8,603 nt of DNA from Nitrospirota bacterium (GTDB lineage: Bacteria > Nitrospinota > Nitrospinia > Nitrospinales > Nitrospinaceae). Below are positions 1 through 7,106 of the stretch, piece by piece; position 1 is the stretch's first letter; the number at the start of each line of letters is the position of its first letter. The stretch is taken from the NCBI GenBank assembly GCA_003229345.1, contig QIDN01000044.1, positions 1 through 8,603 of the forward strand. Reading direction: 5' to 3'. The notes beneath the pieces are model-generated. The model saw nothing but the letters and a program-made list of their open reading frames with translations, did no database searches and was not told the DNA's origin. A program made the translations under genes and the position numbers.

Positions 1-2343
1 GCGCGATTGCCCGGCCCTTCTCAGGTCCAGATAACGATAGGCGCGGTAGCGGTCCGATTTTTTGAGCAGGGATTTGATTTCCTTGGATTTCAGGAACCGC
101 AGTTTTCCCTTGGGCATGGGATTCTGCAAGCTCCAGCCATTGCGCGACACCATCTGCTTGATTTGAAATTGAGGCAGGATGCGGTTGGACCGTTTTAATT
201 CACGCAGAAACGGTTTTCCGTCCTCCACGTATTTCAGTGTCGATTCTCCGAGTCCCGCCGCCAGAGTGCTTTCGTGACAGCTTTCGCAGGGGCGGGTGGT
301 GGACCGGATGGTGTGCGGGGTATGGGGGGTCATCACCCAACCCGGTTTGCCGCTGGGCGTCAGGGGCACTTTGGCTCGCAGGGTGGACCGGCCATCCTCT
401 TTGGCAAGGTTGGTCAGGAAATATTGATAACGCGGTTTCATAATCGTGTATCGTTTGCGCTTGTTTTTTCCGAGGATCAAGCTGCTCCAATCCGTTTCGG
501 AGAAAACGTGGCTCCAGATGCCCTTCGTCCAGCTTCCTTTGGGGCCGTTCGGGGTGGTGATTGCCGAATTCCAATTCAGCATTCCCGTGGGCGGTTTGGT
601 CAAAGACTTGTTGCTTTTGGATCCCCATAACAGTTGTTGCAGGGTGGGGTCGGAGAGGGACCAATCCTGCCATTGCCTCGGATTAATTTTCTCCTCCCGG
701 ATCACATGCATTCCCCATTCGTTAGCTGACCAGCGCGCATGGCAGGCGGAGCATTCAGTATGTTTCATGTGGCCGAGTATCTGATGGGCATACGGGCGCT
801 TGCGCATGAACTTTAAAAGCGGAATTTTATGTTCCTTACCCGTGACCTTGGAGTACAGAATCCATTTGCCATCGACCAGTAAAATATGAGGCTGAAGCCG
901 CCCTTGCAGGTCGATCATGACCGTATCCCCCATTTTGATTTTCTTCATCAGATTGGGGTTGAGTTGGTTTTTTTGGATCAATTCCTCCGCCCGCGAGTCT
1001 TCTGCTTTCAGTTCGATACCGGTGGGAGCCCGGCTGTTGGTTCCATGGCAGGTTTCGCACCGAACTTTGACTGCGTCGTGCTGGGTCCGGTTCTTGGAAG
1101 CATCCGCCTTGATTTCGTCGGGGCCGTGGCAGTCGATGCAGTGCATGCCTTTTTCGCGATGGATGTCGGGCAGGAGGAACTCATGTGAGCGTCCATACAG
1201 AACCGATTGGTCCTCCTCGACTTTGGCCTGAGCTGTTTTGGGCCGGGCCGGCTTGCCGAACAAACCTTCAAATTCGTTACCGACACCGTTGTAGTTGTGG
1301 CAATGTTCGCACTGGACACTGGGTATCGCCACGGTGAATTTGTGCAGTAACGGATATCCCCGCCGATTATTCAGAGAATTCGAAGCGACGCCGCGGTTGA
1401 ACCGGTTTCGCAAATACTTCGGGTCCGCCCTTTGCACTCCCTGGATGGCGCGGTCGCGGCTCAGGGAGGTTCCCTCGTTGGTGTAGATCATGTGACAGGA
1501 AGCACAGCCGGTGGCCCGGTAATCTCCTGCGCGATGCGGTGACGGTGATTGCACATGGCAGCGTAGACACTTCTTCTGCAAAAAATCATCCACCGGTTTT
1601 CCGGCGCTGACGTAGGTCCAAGGTTGATTCTTGTTTCGTTTCTTACCCTTTTTCTTTTTTTGCCGAGGTTGTTTCAGGGGAGGTTCGCCCCAGGCTTCCC
1701 GGGTGATTTCAATGACGCCGCGCGCGGTGGTCATCAACGAATTCTTCACCTTCTTGATTTGTTCTTCATGGCATTTGCCACAGTATTTTGGCGCGTAGTT
1801 TAAGTCGGAAGGATTGGATACGAGGCCCCGGTGGGCCTGGGCCGTGGTTTTACCTCTAGGATTGCCGTTATGGCATTTGGTGCAGGAAAATCGGTGATTC
1901 TGGCTGATTTCCTCAATGCCGCGGTGGCAATTCAAGCATCCCGCTGCCTTGTTGACCAATTCGATGCGACCGTAAACATCCTTCAGGACAAAATTGGAAT
2001 TCTTATAATAGCGGTCAACAAAACTTTTGGAGTCGTTGTAGGTATTGAACCGCAGGCCGTCCACCGTTGTGCCCGGCTTCAGCGCCTCTTTGGAATCTTT
2101 GCCGTTTCTTTTCAGAAAAAAGAATGGATCCCGGAAATCGGATGCATCAATCGTCGATTTCTCCTCCTGAGGTGGGATGTCCACCATCTCCTTTTCAAAA
2201 CCGCCGGGAGATTGTCCTCTTGGGGTATTGGGTCTTTCTTCGTCGAAGGAGCCTTCCTGCGCCAGCAGTTGAGGAATGGACCACGCCAGCACCAGCGTTG
2301 CGAGCAGTATAAGAATCGTTGTTCTTGAAAATAGAATCTGCAT
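1..2343 (-). CDS. Large exported multiheme c-type cytochrome (at least 10 hemes), C-terminus beyond the window
   Basis: The minus-strand frame from the ATG at 2343-2341 stays open to the window edge: 781 codons with no stop, so the gene is 3'-truncated here. Residues 1-28 form a signal peptide (hydrophobic core 10-20, likely cut after Ala28), which places the protein in the periplasm or beyond. Ten CXXCH heme-attachment motifs start at residues 136, 154, 188, 259, 280, 345, 402, 429, 531 and 686. An electron-transfer role follows from these; substrate and partner are unknown. Between hemes 3 and 4 there is a V-K-x-S-x-M-x-T-x-x-G-V-I segment, followed by a lysine-rich linker (R227-K238, nine of twelve residues basic). 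Motif order and spacing match the upstream cytochrome (2351-4430), including GIEEIS after heme 1, CIDCH, CETCH and a late CxSCH, so the two are paralogues. The start lies 7 bp after the stop of that gene with no strong ribosome binding site, suggesting translational coupling. I recognise no named family. Confidence 0.93.
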   Translation of the reverse strand, partial: MQILFSRTTILILLATLVLAWSIPQLLAQEGSFDEERPNTPRGQSPGGFEKEMVDIPPQEEKSTIDASDFRDPFFFLKRNGKDSKEALKPGTTVDGLRFNTYNDSKSFVDRYYKNSNFVLKDVYGRIELVNKAAGCLNCHRGIEEISQNHRFSCTKCHNGNPRGKTTAQAHRGLVSNPSDLNYAPKYCGKCHEEQIKKVKNSLMTTARGVIEITREAWGEPPLKQPRQKKKKGKKRNKNQPWTYVSAGKPVDDFLQKKCLRCHVQSPSPHRAGDYRATGCASCHMIYTNEGTSLSRDRAIQGVQRADPKYLRNRFNRGVASNSLNNRRGYPLLHKFTVAIPSVQCEHCHNYNGVGNEFEGLFGKPARPKTAQAKVEEDQSVLYGRSHEFLLPDIHREKGMHCIDCHGPDEIKADASKNRTQHDAVKVRCETCHGTNSRAPTGIELKAEDSRAEELIQKNQLNPNLMKKIKMGDTVMIDLQGRLQPHILLVDGKWILYSKVTGKEHKIPLLKFMRKRPYAHQILGHMKHTECSACHARWSANEWGMHVIREEKINPRQWQDWSLSDPTLQQLLWGSKSNKSLTKPPTGMLNWNSAITTPNGPKGSWTKGIWSHVFSETDWSSLILGKNKRKRYTIMKPRYQYFLTNLAKEDGRSTLRAKVPLTPSGKPGWVMTPHTPHTIRSTTRPCESCHESTLAAGLGESTLKYVEDGKPFLRELKRSNRILPQFQIKQMVSRNGWSLQNPMPKGKLRFLKSKEIKSLLKKSDRYRAYRYLDLRRAGQSR

Positions 2344-2350
2344 AAAAATG

Positions 2351-3181
2351 TCAGCGTTTCTTTAAAATTTTGTCTCTCAATTTGCGATGTTTGATATTTA
2401 TCGAGAATTTGTAACTCTTTTCCATATCCTGATAAATTTTGTCCGTATAGCGTGAATGGCAGGGAATGCAGTTGCCGACTTTCAGGATACGAGTGATTTC
2501 TTCCTGATTGAATGGCCGTGCGCCCGGTTGACTGGAACCGGCGATCGCTTGTCCCCGTTGATTCACTTTGGTCTGAGGTCCGTATTTTGATTTATTCAGC
2601 ACCCGGTTGGTTCGCACCAGCGGGTTGAACTGGTCGTACCGGCCAGACGAATTTTTTTTGATACGTAAATCCCCTTCGCCCATCCCCAGGGTTTTCGGGG
2701 ACAAGTGACAGCTTTGGCAAGAGCGTACTTTTTTGCTCACCGAATGCGGTTGGCTGCCATAAGCCAGATTGGAACCCGAGTAGCCGGCGGAGTTGGTGAA
2801 TTCCCAATGACGGTAGCCTCCCGGTGAATCGCCATTGCTATCAATGACCGGAACTACTTTTTCCTGTTGATCCACCACGGTCAGGGTGTGCGGCGGTTGA
2901 GCCAGCATGGGAACCACTTTACCGCGCGGGCCGACCATCAACGCCGGTTCTTCATGCTTCATGGTGAATTGAAACGGGTTCCAGGTGCTGTGACGTGCCG
3001 CGCCGTTACCTTTCCCCGACTTCAGAGTCATATGGCACCCCTCACAACGAGGCACCCATTGCGAATGGCACGCCGTGCAGGCCAGTTTGTCCTGGTGGCC
3101 GGGGATATTGTGTCCCCAGCGCTGATCTTTGGCCAGCGGGACAGTGCGCGCTTTTCCGGTACGCTTGCTATAGGTGATGAA
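2351..3181 (-). pseudogene. C-terminal part (4 hemes) of the same frameshifted multiheme cytochrome
   Basis: This segment is in the +1 frame relative to the preceding piece and ends at the TGA at 2353-2351. It carries CTACH, CEGCH, CQSCH and CIPCH, at residues 451, 462, 571 and 654 of the restored protein. It has no signal peptide. The only start-like codon near its beginning is a GTG at 3055, which would remove the CTACH heme site and begin in the middle of a conserved block, so independent translation is unlikely. The frame is open back to a TAG at 3250-3248, with no ATG in between. Its first residues (F-I-T-Y-S-K-x-T-G-K) line up with W-I-L-Y-S-K-x-T-G-K of the downstream paralogue, and C-Q-S-C-H with C-E-S-C-H there. 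Its last 35 or so residues are rich in Lys and Arg. Removing one A from the A6 run at 3188-3183 gives a 692-residue protein. It may be a functional gene hidden by a sequence error, a decayed gene, or a gene that slips on purpose. Confidence 0.82.
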
Positions 3182-4430
3182 ATTTTTTCCCCTGCGCTTT
3201 GACGTTGGCCAATTTTTGTTGCTTGGCCGAAACCGCCATGGCGTCGCCTACCTTGTTGGTGAAACCTCTGTAATGGCGACTCAACCGAACGGCCGGGTCC
3301 TGGGACGTTTTGATTTTTGAAATCCGGGGATAGGATGTGCTATCGCCGTGGCAGGTTTCGCAACGGATTTCCACCGCCTGAAATTGCCGGGAATAGATGT
3401 TACCGTCTCCCATGATATCAGACTGCGTATGGCAGTCAATGCATTCCATCCCCCGTTCCAGATGAACGTCCATGCGGGGTTGGCCGCTTCCAGGGAAGGG
3501 GAGTTTCCCCTGGCGATTGCGGCGCGGAAAAGGAATGGAAAATTTTTCCGTGGTCATCTGCGATAAAAATGATTTGTGGCATTGCAGGCACAGGTTGCTG
3601 GAAGGCAATACCGTCATGCGATGGTACGCCGGATGCCCCGGCGTGTTTTTGGGAATCATCGGATCGCGGCCCAGGTATTTTCCTTCCGGGTGGTACCTGA
3701 AATGGCAGGTGGCGCATCCTTGCGAGCGGTATTCTCCCTTCGGTGGAGGTGCATCGATGTGGCATTGAAAACAACGTTCGCGCAGAACATGGTCGCCGAT
3801 GTGATTGGAAATTTTTTTGCGGGAGGCTCCCTTCTGCGTGGTTTGGTGTTGCTTCAAATGATAGGGGGTAAAGTAAGGAAGTTCTTCCAGATGTTTCAGG
3901 GCGCCGGTGGTTTCCGGAGTCATGCCGTCTTTATCTTCTATTTTATAGATTCCATAGCGCGCCGATTTTCCCGGCTGACCGCCCCACTGGTATCGCAGGC
4001 CGGTAATGACTCCTGATAGAGTGCCCATCATGGATTTGCGAACCCGGTCGACGTGGTTGCGGGTTTCATCCTGATGGCCGGAATGGCATTGAGCTCTTCC
4101 GCAACTGAGGTGGACCACTTTCAGGGAAGAAGGATTGCGCTTGCCGGTTCCTGCTGCCGGGTCGTAGATGAGCGTGGCATGTGCCGTATCTTTGTCTTCC
4201 GACGCGCCGTTGCCGCCGTGGCAGGAGGTGCATCCCAGTTTGAGAGGATGCGAGCGGCTGATTTCTTCAATTCCCTCATGGCAGGTGAGGCATCGCTCTT
4301 CGTGACCGGTGATTCCGATGGTGGTAGTCACTCCTGCAGGGTTCTCCGCATGGGCGCAGACAGCGGAGCCGAACAGTAATGACAACACGGCAAGACAGAT
4401 TGTGGATTTGAGCTTGAGGGGAACGAACAT
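3168..4430 (-). CDS. Exported multiheme cytochrome, N-terminal part (8 hemes) of a frameshifted gene
   Basis: This frame encodes 420 residues from the ATG at 4430. Residues 1-28 are a signal peptide with hydrophobic core 11-24 and a likely AHA|E cleavage site. A longer reading from a TTG at 4502 would put 24 residues before the signal peptide and overlap the hpt stop, so I prefer 4430, although no good Shine-Dalgarno precedes it. CXXCH motifs start at residues 47, 67, 220, 239, 281, 330 and 357. A CX4CH motif (C110-H116) replaces the third CXXCH of the paralogue. The segment V-R-K-S-M-M-G-T-L-S-G-V-I (130-142) matches the paralogue. The frame stops at 3170-3168, right after an A6 tract, in a region where the paralogue continues without a break. 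The missing remainder, with four more hemes, lies in another frame just downstream. Read together they make one 12-heme extracytoplasmic electron-transfer protein. The 68-base gap to hpt suggests co-transcription with it. Whether the gene is broken in the organism or only in this sequence cannot be told. Confidence 0.88.
   Translation of the reverse strand: MFVPLKLKSTICLAVLSLLFGSAVCAHAENPAGVTTTIGITGHEERCLTCHEGIEEISRSHPLKLGCTSCHGGNGASEDKDTAHATLIYDPAAGTGKRNPSSLKVVHLSCGRAQCHSGHQDETRNHVDRVRKSMMGTLSGVITGLRYQWGGQPGKSARYGIYKIEDKDGMTPETTGALKHLEELPYFTPYHLKQHQTTQKGASRKKISNHIGDHVLRERCFQCHIDAPPPKGEYRSQGCATCHFRYHPEGKYLGRDPMIPKNTPGHPAYHRMTVLPSSNLCLQCHKSFLSQMTTEKFSIPFPRRNRQGKLPFPGSGQPRMDVHLERGMECIDCHTQSDIMGDGNIYSRQFQAVEIRCETCHGDSTSYPRISKIKTSQDPAVRLSRHYRGFTNKVGDAMAVSAKQQKLANVKAQGKKFHHL
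3183..3188 (-). other. A6 homopolymer at the frameshift point
   Basis: On the minus strand the sequence is four G, six A and three T in a row. The upstream frame reads GGG AAA AAA TTT and stops four codons later. The downstream cytochrome frame reads GGA AAA AAT TTC and continues for 234 more codons beyond GTG3055. A change of +1 (one surplus base here, or two missing) restores one frame. Both frames are open from 3247 to 3171, but alignment to the paralogue places the switch at or very near this tract. Confidence 0.75.
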
Positions 4431-4498
4431 TAAAGACTTTAAGAGAAATGCAGTTTTATTAAAGTGAGCGAACAGTTTTTTGGGAACAGGGCCGGGGA

Positions 4499-4819
4499 TC
4501 AATCGTAAACGACTTCCAGCTTATTCAGAAAATCCGTAAGATTGATGATGGATTGGTGGACGGATTCCTTATCCCTGCTTTTAGCGGCTTTTTCAATAGC
4601 TCGGCCGATACTGCTTAAATCATTGAATCCATATCCCCCACCGGATCCCTTCATAGAATGGCCCAGGACAGCAATTGAATCAAAATCGTCCTTTTCCAAA
4701 GCTTGTTGATAAACAAGCAGGTCTTTTCCTCTGTTTTTCAGGTAATCGGGAATCAGATCCTGCAAATCCCGGTCAATGCGAACCCGGATTTTTTCCGACT
4801 GTGGATTCTGGTTTTTCAT
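4499..4819 (-). CDS. Stand-alone Hpt (histidine phosphotransfer) domain protein
   Basis: A 106-residue protein consisting almost entirely of one Hpt domain, a four-helix bundle that relays phosphate between receiver domains in multistep phosphorelays in the cytoplasm. The signature is L-G-H-S-M-K-G-S-G-G-G-Y-G-F (52-65), with His54 as the expected phosphorylated residue, followed by the L-S-S-I-G-R-A-I-E-K-A-A-K helix (68-80). There is no kinase, receiver or DNA-binding part, so it must work with partners encoded elsewhere; none is in this window. The start is well fixed because an in-frame TAA lies two codons upstream of the ATG, although no clear ribosome binding site is visible. The gene sits between glgX (104 bases upstream) and the multiheme cytochromes (68 bases downstream) and may share a transcript with the latter. 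The domain call is secure. A link to cytochrome expression is only inferred from position. Confidence 0.9.
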   Translation of the reverse strand: MKNQNPQSEKIRVRIDRDLQDLIPDYLKNRGKDLLVYQQALEKDDFDSIAVLGHSMKGSGGGYGFNDLSSIGRAIEKAAKSRDKESVHQSIINLTDFLNKLEVVYD

Positions 4820-4835
4820 AGACTTAACTAACTGA

Positions 4836-4844
4836 ATTGTAACA
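4836..4844 (-). promoter_or_regulatory. Possible extended -10 promoter element for hpt and the cytochromes
   Basis: Read on the minus strand the bases are TG-T-TACAAT, a 5/6 match to the TATAAT consensus preceded by the extended -10 TG dinucleotide. No good -35 is found at 16-18 bases. Transcription from here would begin about ten bases before the hpt ATG, giving a very short leader, which fits the lack of a ribosome binding site. This is a weak, AT-based call. Confidence 0.28.
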
Positions 4845-4870
4845 TGATCAAGTCTTCATTATTAGGTGTA

Positions 4871-4909
4871 AACAGGATAAGCCTTGGAGCGCAGGGTTGC
4901 AATCCTGTT
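4871..4909 (-). terminator. Hairpin downstream of glgX, possible weak intrinsic terminator
   Basis: Perfect 8-base inverted arms (AACAGGAT and ATCCTGTT) enclose 23 bases. The structure begins 14 bases after the glgX stop on the transcribed (minus) strand. The distal arm runs into only three T residues before ACA, so the U-tract is poor. It may be a weak terminator, or an RNA-stabilising or processing hairpin between glgX and hpt. Confidence 0.42.
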
Positions 4910-4922
4910 TTGATGGGCCCGT

Positions 4923-6980
4923 TTACTTCTCTGCGCCGATTAAAACTTTCAGGGAACGGGGAGCTATATTGAGGGTATTCAACGATTTTCCGGAGGCGGG
5001 GGAATCCGCTTTCTCGCGGGATGATGTGTCCAGTAACACTTTCCAGCTTCGGGAGTTGCCGGGTAATGTGAAATCGCAGGCCTGGTTACCGTTGTTCCAC
5101 AGCATCAAAAGGACGGCGTTCTCGTTCTCAGAGGAAACACATCCCAGACACTGAACGTCGATAGATTCCTGAGCATAGGGATCAATCATTTGTCCATCGG
5201 CTTGGAACCATTGCCATGAGGCGTGGTTTAGTGGATGTCGTTTTCTCAGTTGAATGATGAGCTGGGTAAACTCCAGAAAGCTTTTTTGATCTTCGCTAAG
5301 ATGCCAATCGTACCAACTGGTCAGGTTGTCCTGACAATAGGCGTTATTGTTGCCCTGTTGAGTGCGGCCGATTTCATCGCCTCCGGAAATCATCGGTGTA
5401 CCCGCCGAAAGCAGAAGCGTCGCCAGTAAGTTTCTTTTCTGTTGCTGGCGGAGCACATTCAGGGCCGGATCGTCCGACGGACCCTCCACTCCGTAATTGC
5501 AACTGTCGTGGCCGTTGTGACCGTCATGATTATTTTCGCCATTGGCTTCGTTGTGTTTGTGTTGGTAAGTGACCAGGTCCTCCAGCGTGAAACCGTCATG
5601 ACTGGTGATGTAATTGACGGTTGAGTGCGGTGGCCGATCTCCAAACAGGTCGCGGCTTCCCGACACCCGTTTCGTCAATGATTGGGCCTGATGGGAATCT
5701 TCCCGCCAGAATTTTCGGACGGTCTGCCGGTACTGGTCATTCCATTCCGACCACCCATTGGGAAAGTTAGACAGTTGATAGCCGCGCGGCCCCAAGTCCC
5801 AGGGCTCGGCAATCCATTTCACTTGGGACAGCACCGGGTCTTGCTGAATCGCCTTGAAAAAATCCCCTTCAGGTTTAAATGATTTCCGGCCGCGCCCCAC
5901 GGTGACCGCCAAGTCCAGCCGGAAACCGTCCACGTGCATCTCATCGACCCAATACCGAAGGACGTCCAGGACCAACTGCCGGGCTTGCGGGTGGTGGAGG
6001 TTGAAGGTGTTGCCGCATCCGGTGAAGTTGGCATAACGGTCCGGGTGGCTCGGGCTCGTCCGGTAATACACCGCGTTGTCGATACCGCGAAAGGAAAGGG
6101 TTGGGCCGTGCAAGTCTCCTTCGGCGGTGTGATTGAGCACCATGTCGAGAATCACCTCAATGCCCGCCTGATGAAACGCCTGTACCATCTGCTTGAATTC
6201 CGTGGCCGGGTCGGAATCTATCAGACGAGCGAATCGGACATCCGGCGCGAAAAACAGTAGAGGATTGTAGCCCCAGTAATTGGTCAATCCGTTTTTATGC
6301 AGATGGTATTCATTCGCAATCTGATGAACGGGGAGTAGTTCGATGGCGGTGATCCCTAGGCGGGTCAGGTGTTCCAGTACGGGTTCGGAGGCAAGGCCGG
6401 CATAAGTGCCACGCAACTCCTCGGGGATGCCGGGGTGTTGTTGTGTCATCCCTTTGACATGTGTTTCATAAATAATGGTTTCTTCCCAGGGGATTTTTGG
6501 TGGACGATCCTCTCCCCAAGCGAACGAGGTATCGATTACTTTTGCGAGAGGCGCATACGGGGCGCTGTCCTGCGTATTGGGCGGTTGAATATCTTGATCT
6601 GAAGTGCCAGGTGAGATAGACCATAACCCTTCGTTCCATTGCAGGGTTCGTCCCACAGCTTTGGCGTAGGGATCGAGTAGTAATTTTGAAGGGTTGAAGC
6701 GGTGTCCCTCGGCAGGCCGATAAGGTCCGTGTACCCGGTAACCGTAAAGGCAGCCGGCTTTCAGGTTGGGGACATGAACGCGCCAGACGGAGTCAGCGCC
6801 TTTCTCCAGGGCAATGCGTTGCGATTCTGTTTCGGAGGAAACGGTTTCGAACAGGCAGAGCTCAACCGCGGTGGCGTGCTCGGAATACAATGAAAAGTGA
6901 ATACCCGTTTTGGTAAGCACGGGACCGAGTCCGGGCAAGGCCCGGTTCAGATTTTGCGGGAGTGGGACGGTGCGATCCAT
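4923..6980 (-). CDS. glgX: Glycogen debranching enzyme GlgX (GH13, isoamylase type)
   Basis: A 685-residue, full-length enzyme that hydrolyses alpha-1,6 branch linkages of glycogen (in GlgX, typically short branches left by phosphorylase) in the cytoplasm. An N-terminal CBM48-like domain (about 15-110, with G-I-H-F-S-L-Y-S-E-H) precedes the GH13 (beta/alpha)8 barrel (about 165-580) and a C-terminal beta domain. All four GH13 regions are present: D279-M-V-L-N-H (I), D351-G-F-R-L-D with nucleophile Asp356 (II), A-E-P-W-D with acid/base Glu392 (III) and T-S-H-D with Asp462 (IV). The G-T-P-M-I-S-G-G-D-E motif (527-536) and the Asn/Asp/His-rich loop (475-495) are typical of the family. The length is close to that of known GlgX proteins. 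An in-frame TAA lies two codons before the ATG, which fixes the start. The strong AGGAGG upstream is 19 bases away, too far to act as its ribosome binding site; a nearer GAAG may serve. No other glycogen genes are in the window. TreX or isoamylase specificity is possible. Confidence 0.95.
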   Translation of the reverse strand: MDRTVPLPQNLNRALPGLGPVLTKTGIHFSLYSEHATAVELCLFETVSSETESQRIALEKGADSVWRVHVPNLKAGCLYGYRVHGPYRPAEGHRFNPSKLLLDPYAKAVGRTLQWNEGLWSISPGTSDQDIQPPNTQDSAPYAPLAKVIDTSFAWGEDRPPKIPWEETIIYETHVKGMTQQHPGIPEELRGTYAGLASEPVLEHLTRLGITAIELLPVHQIANEYHLHKNGLTNYWGYNPLLFFAPDVRFARLIDSDPATEFKQMVQAFHQAGIEVILDMVLNHTAEGDLHGPTLSFRGIDNAVYYRTSPSHPDRYANFTGCGNTFNLHHPQARQLVLDVLRYWVDEMHVDGFRLDLAVTVGRGRKSFKPEGDFFKAIQQDPVLSQVKWIAEPWDLGPRGYQLSNFPNGWSEWNDQYRQTVRKFWREDSHQAQSLTKRVSGSRDLFGDRPPHSTVNYITSHDGFTLEDLVTYQHKHNEANGENNHDGHNGHDSCNYGVEGPSDDPALNVLRQQQKRNLLATLLLSAGTPMISGGDEIGRTQQGNNNAYCQDNLTSWYDWHLSEDQKSFLEFTQLIIQLRKRHPLNHASWQWFQADGQMIDPYAQESIDVQCLGCVSSENENAVLLMLWNNGNQACDFTLPGNSRSWKVLLDTSSREKADSPASGKSLNTLNIAPRSLKVLIGAEK

Positions 6981-7072
6981 CAGTTAACTTCGCCAGCCGC
7001 CTCCTGCCCGGAGGGGGAATTGGCTGACCCGTAACGGCCAGAGGGAATCCCTGGACAATTTAGAATTTGGGT

Positions 7073-7087
7073 CCAGCGTCACGCTGG
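7073..7087 (-). other. Small perfect hairpin downstream of the 169-residue gene
   Basis: CCAGCG and CGCTGG arms with a three-base loop lie 20 bases after the stop of the 169-residue gene (7107). No T tract follows, so it is not a standard intrinsic terminator. It lies in the 126-base gap before glgX (6981-7106), which otherwise contains a misplaced AGGAGG (7000-7005) and a second imperfect GGGA/TCCC repeat near 7042-7051, and no gene. Confidence 0.35.
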
Positions 7088-7106
7088 CCAGCGGCGGCCC
7101 GTTCTG

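Noticed and set aside
1831..2328. 165-residue plus-strand open frame
   Set aside because: It lies opposite the strongly supported multiheme cytochrome and has no recognisable motif.
2351..3055. Independent cytochrome gene starting at GTG 3055
   Set aside because: This start cuts off a CXXCH site, has no signal peptide although c-type heme attachment occurs outside the cytoplasm, and lies inside a block conserved with the paralogue.
3180..3192. Programmed -1 ribosomal frameshift on the slippery A6 run
   Set aside because: The downstream cytochrome frame is +1 relative to the upstream frame, not -1, so the usual A-rich slippery mechanism would give the wrong frame.
3576..4379. Plus-strand frames of 146 and 108 residues
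   Set aside because: They are antisense to heme-motif-bearing coding sequence and lack any family features.
4431..4502. Longer reading of the first cytochrome piece from a TTG at 4502
   Set aside because: It overlaps the hpt stop and puts 24 residues ahead of a well-formed signal peptide; the ATG at 4430 starts that peptide directly.
7000..7005. AGGAGG as ribosome binding site of glgX
   Set aside because: It is 19 bases from the ATG, and an in-frame TAA two codons before the ATG rules out an upstream start that would use it.
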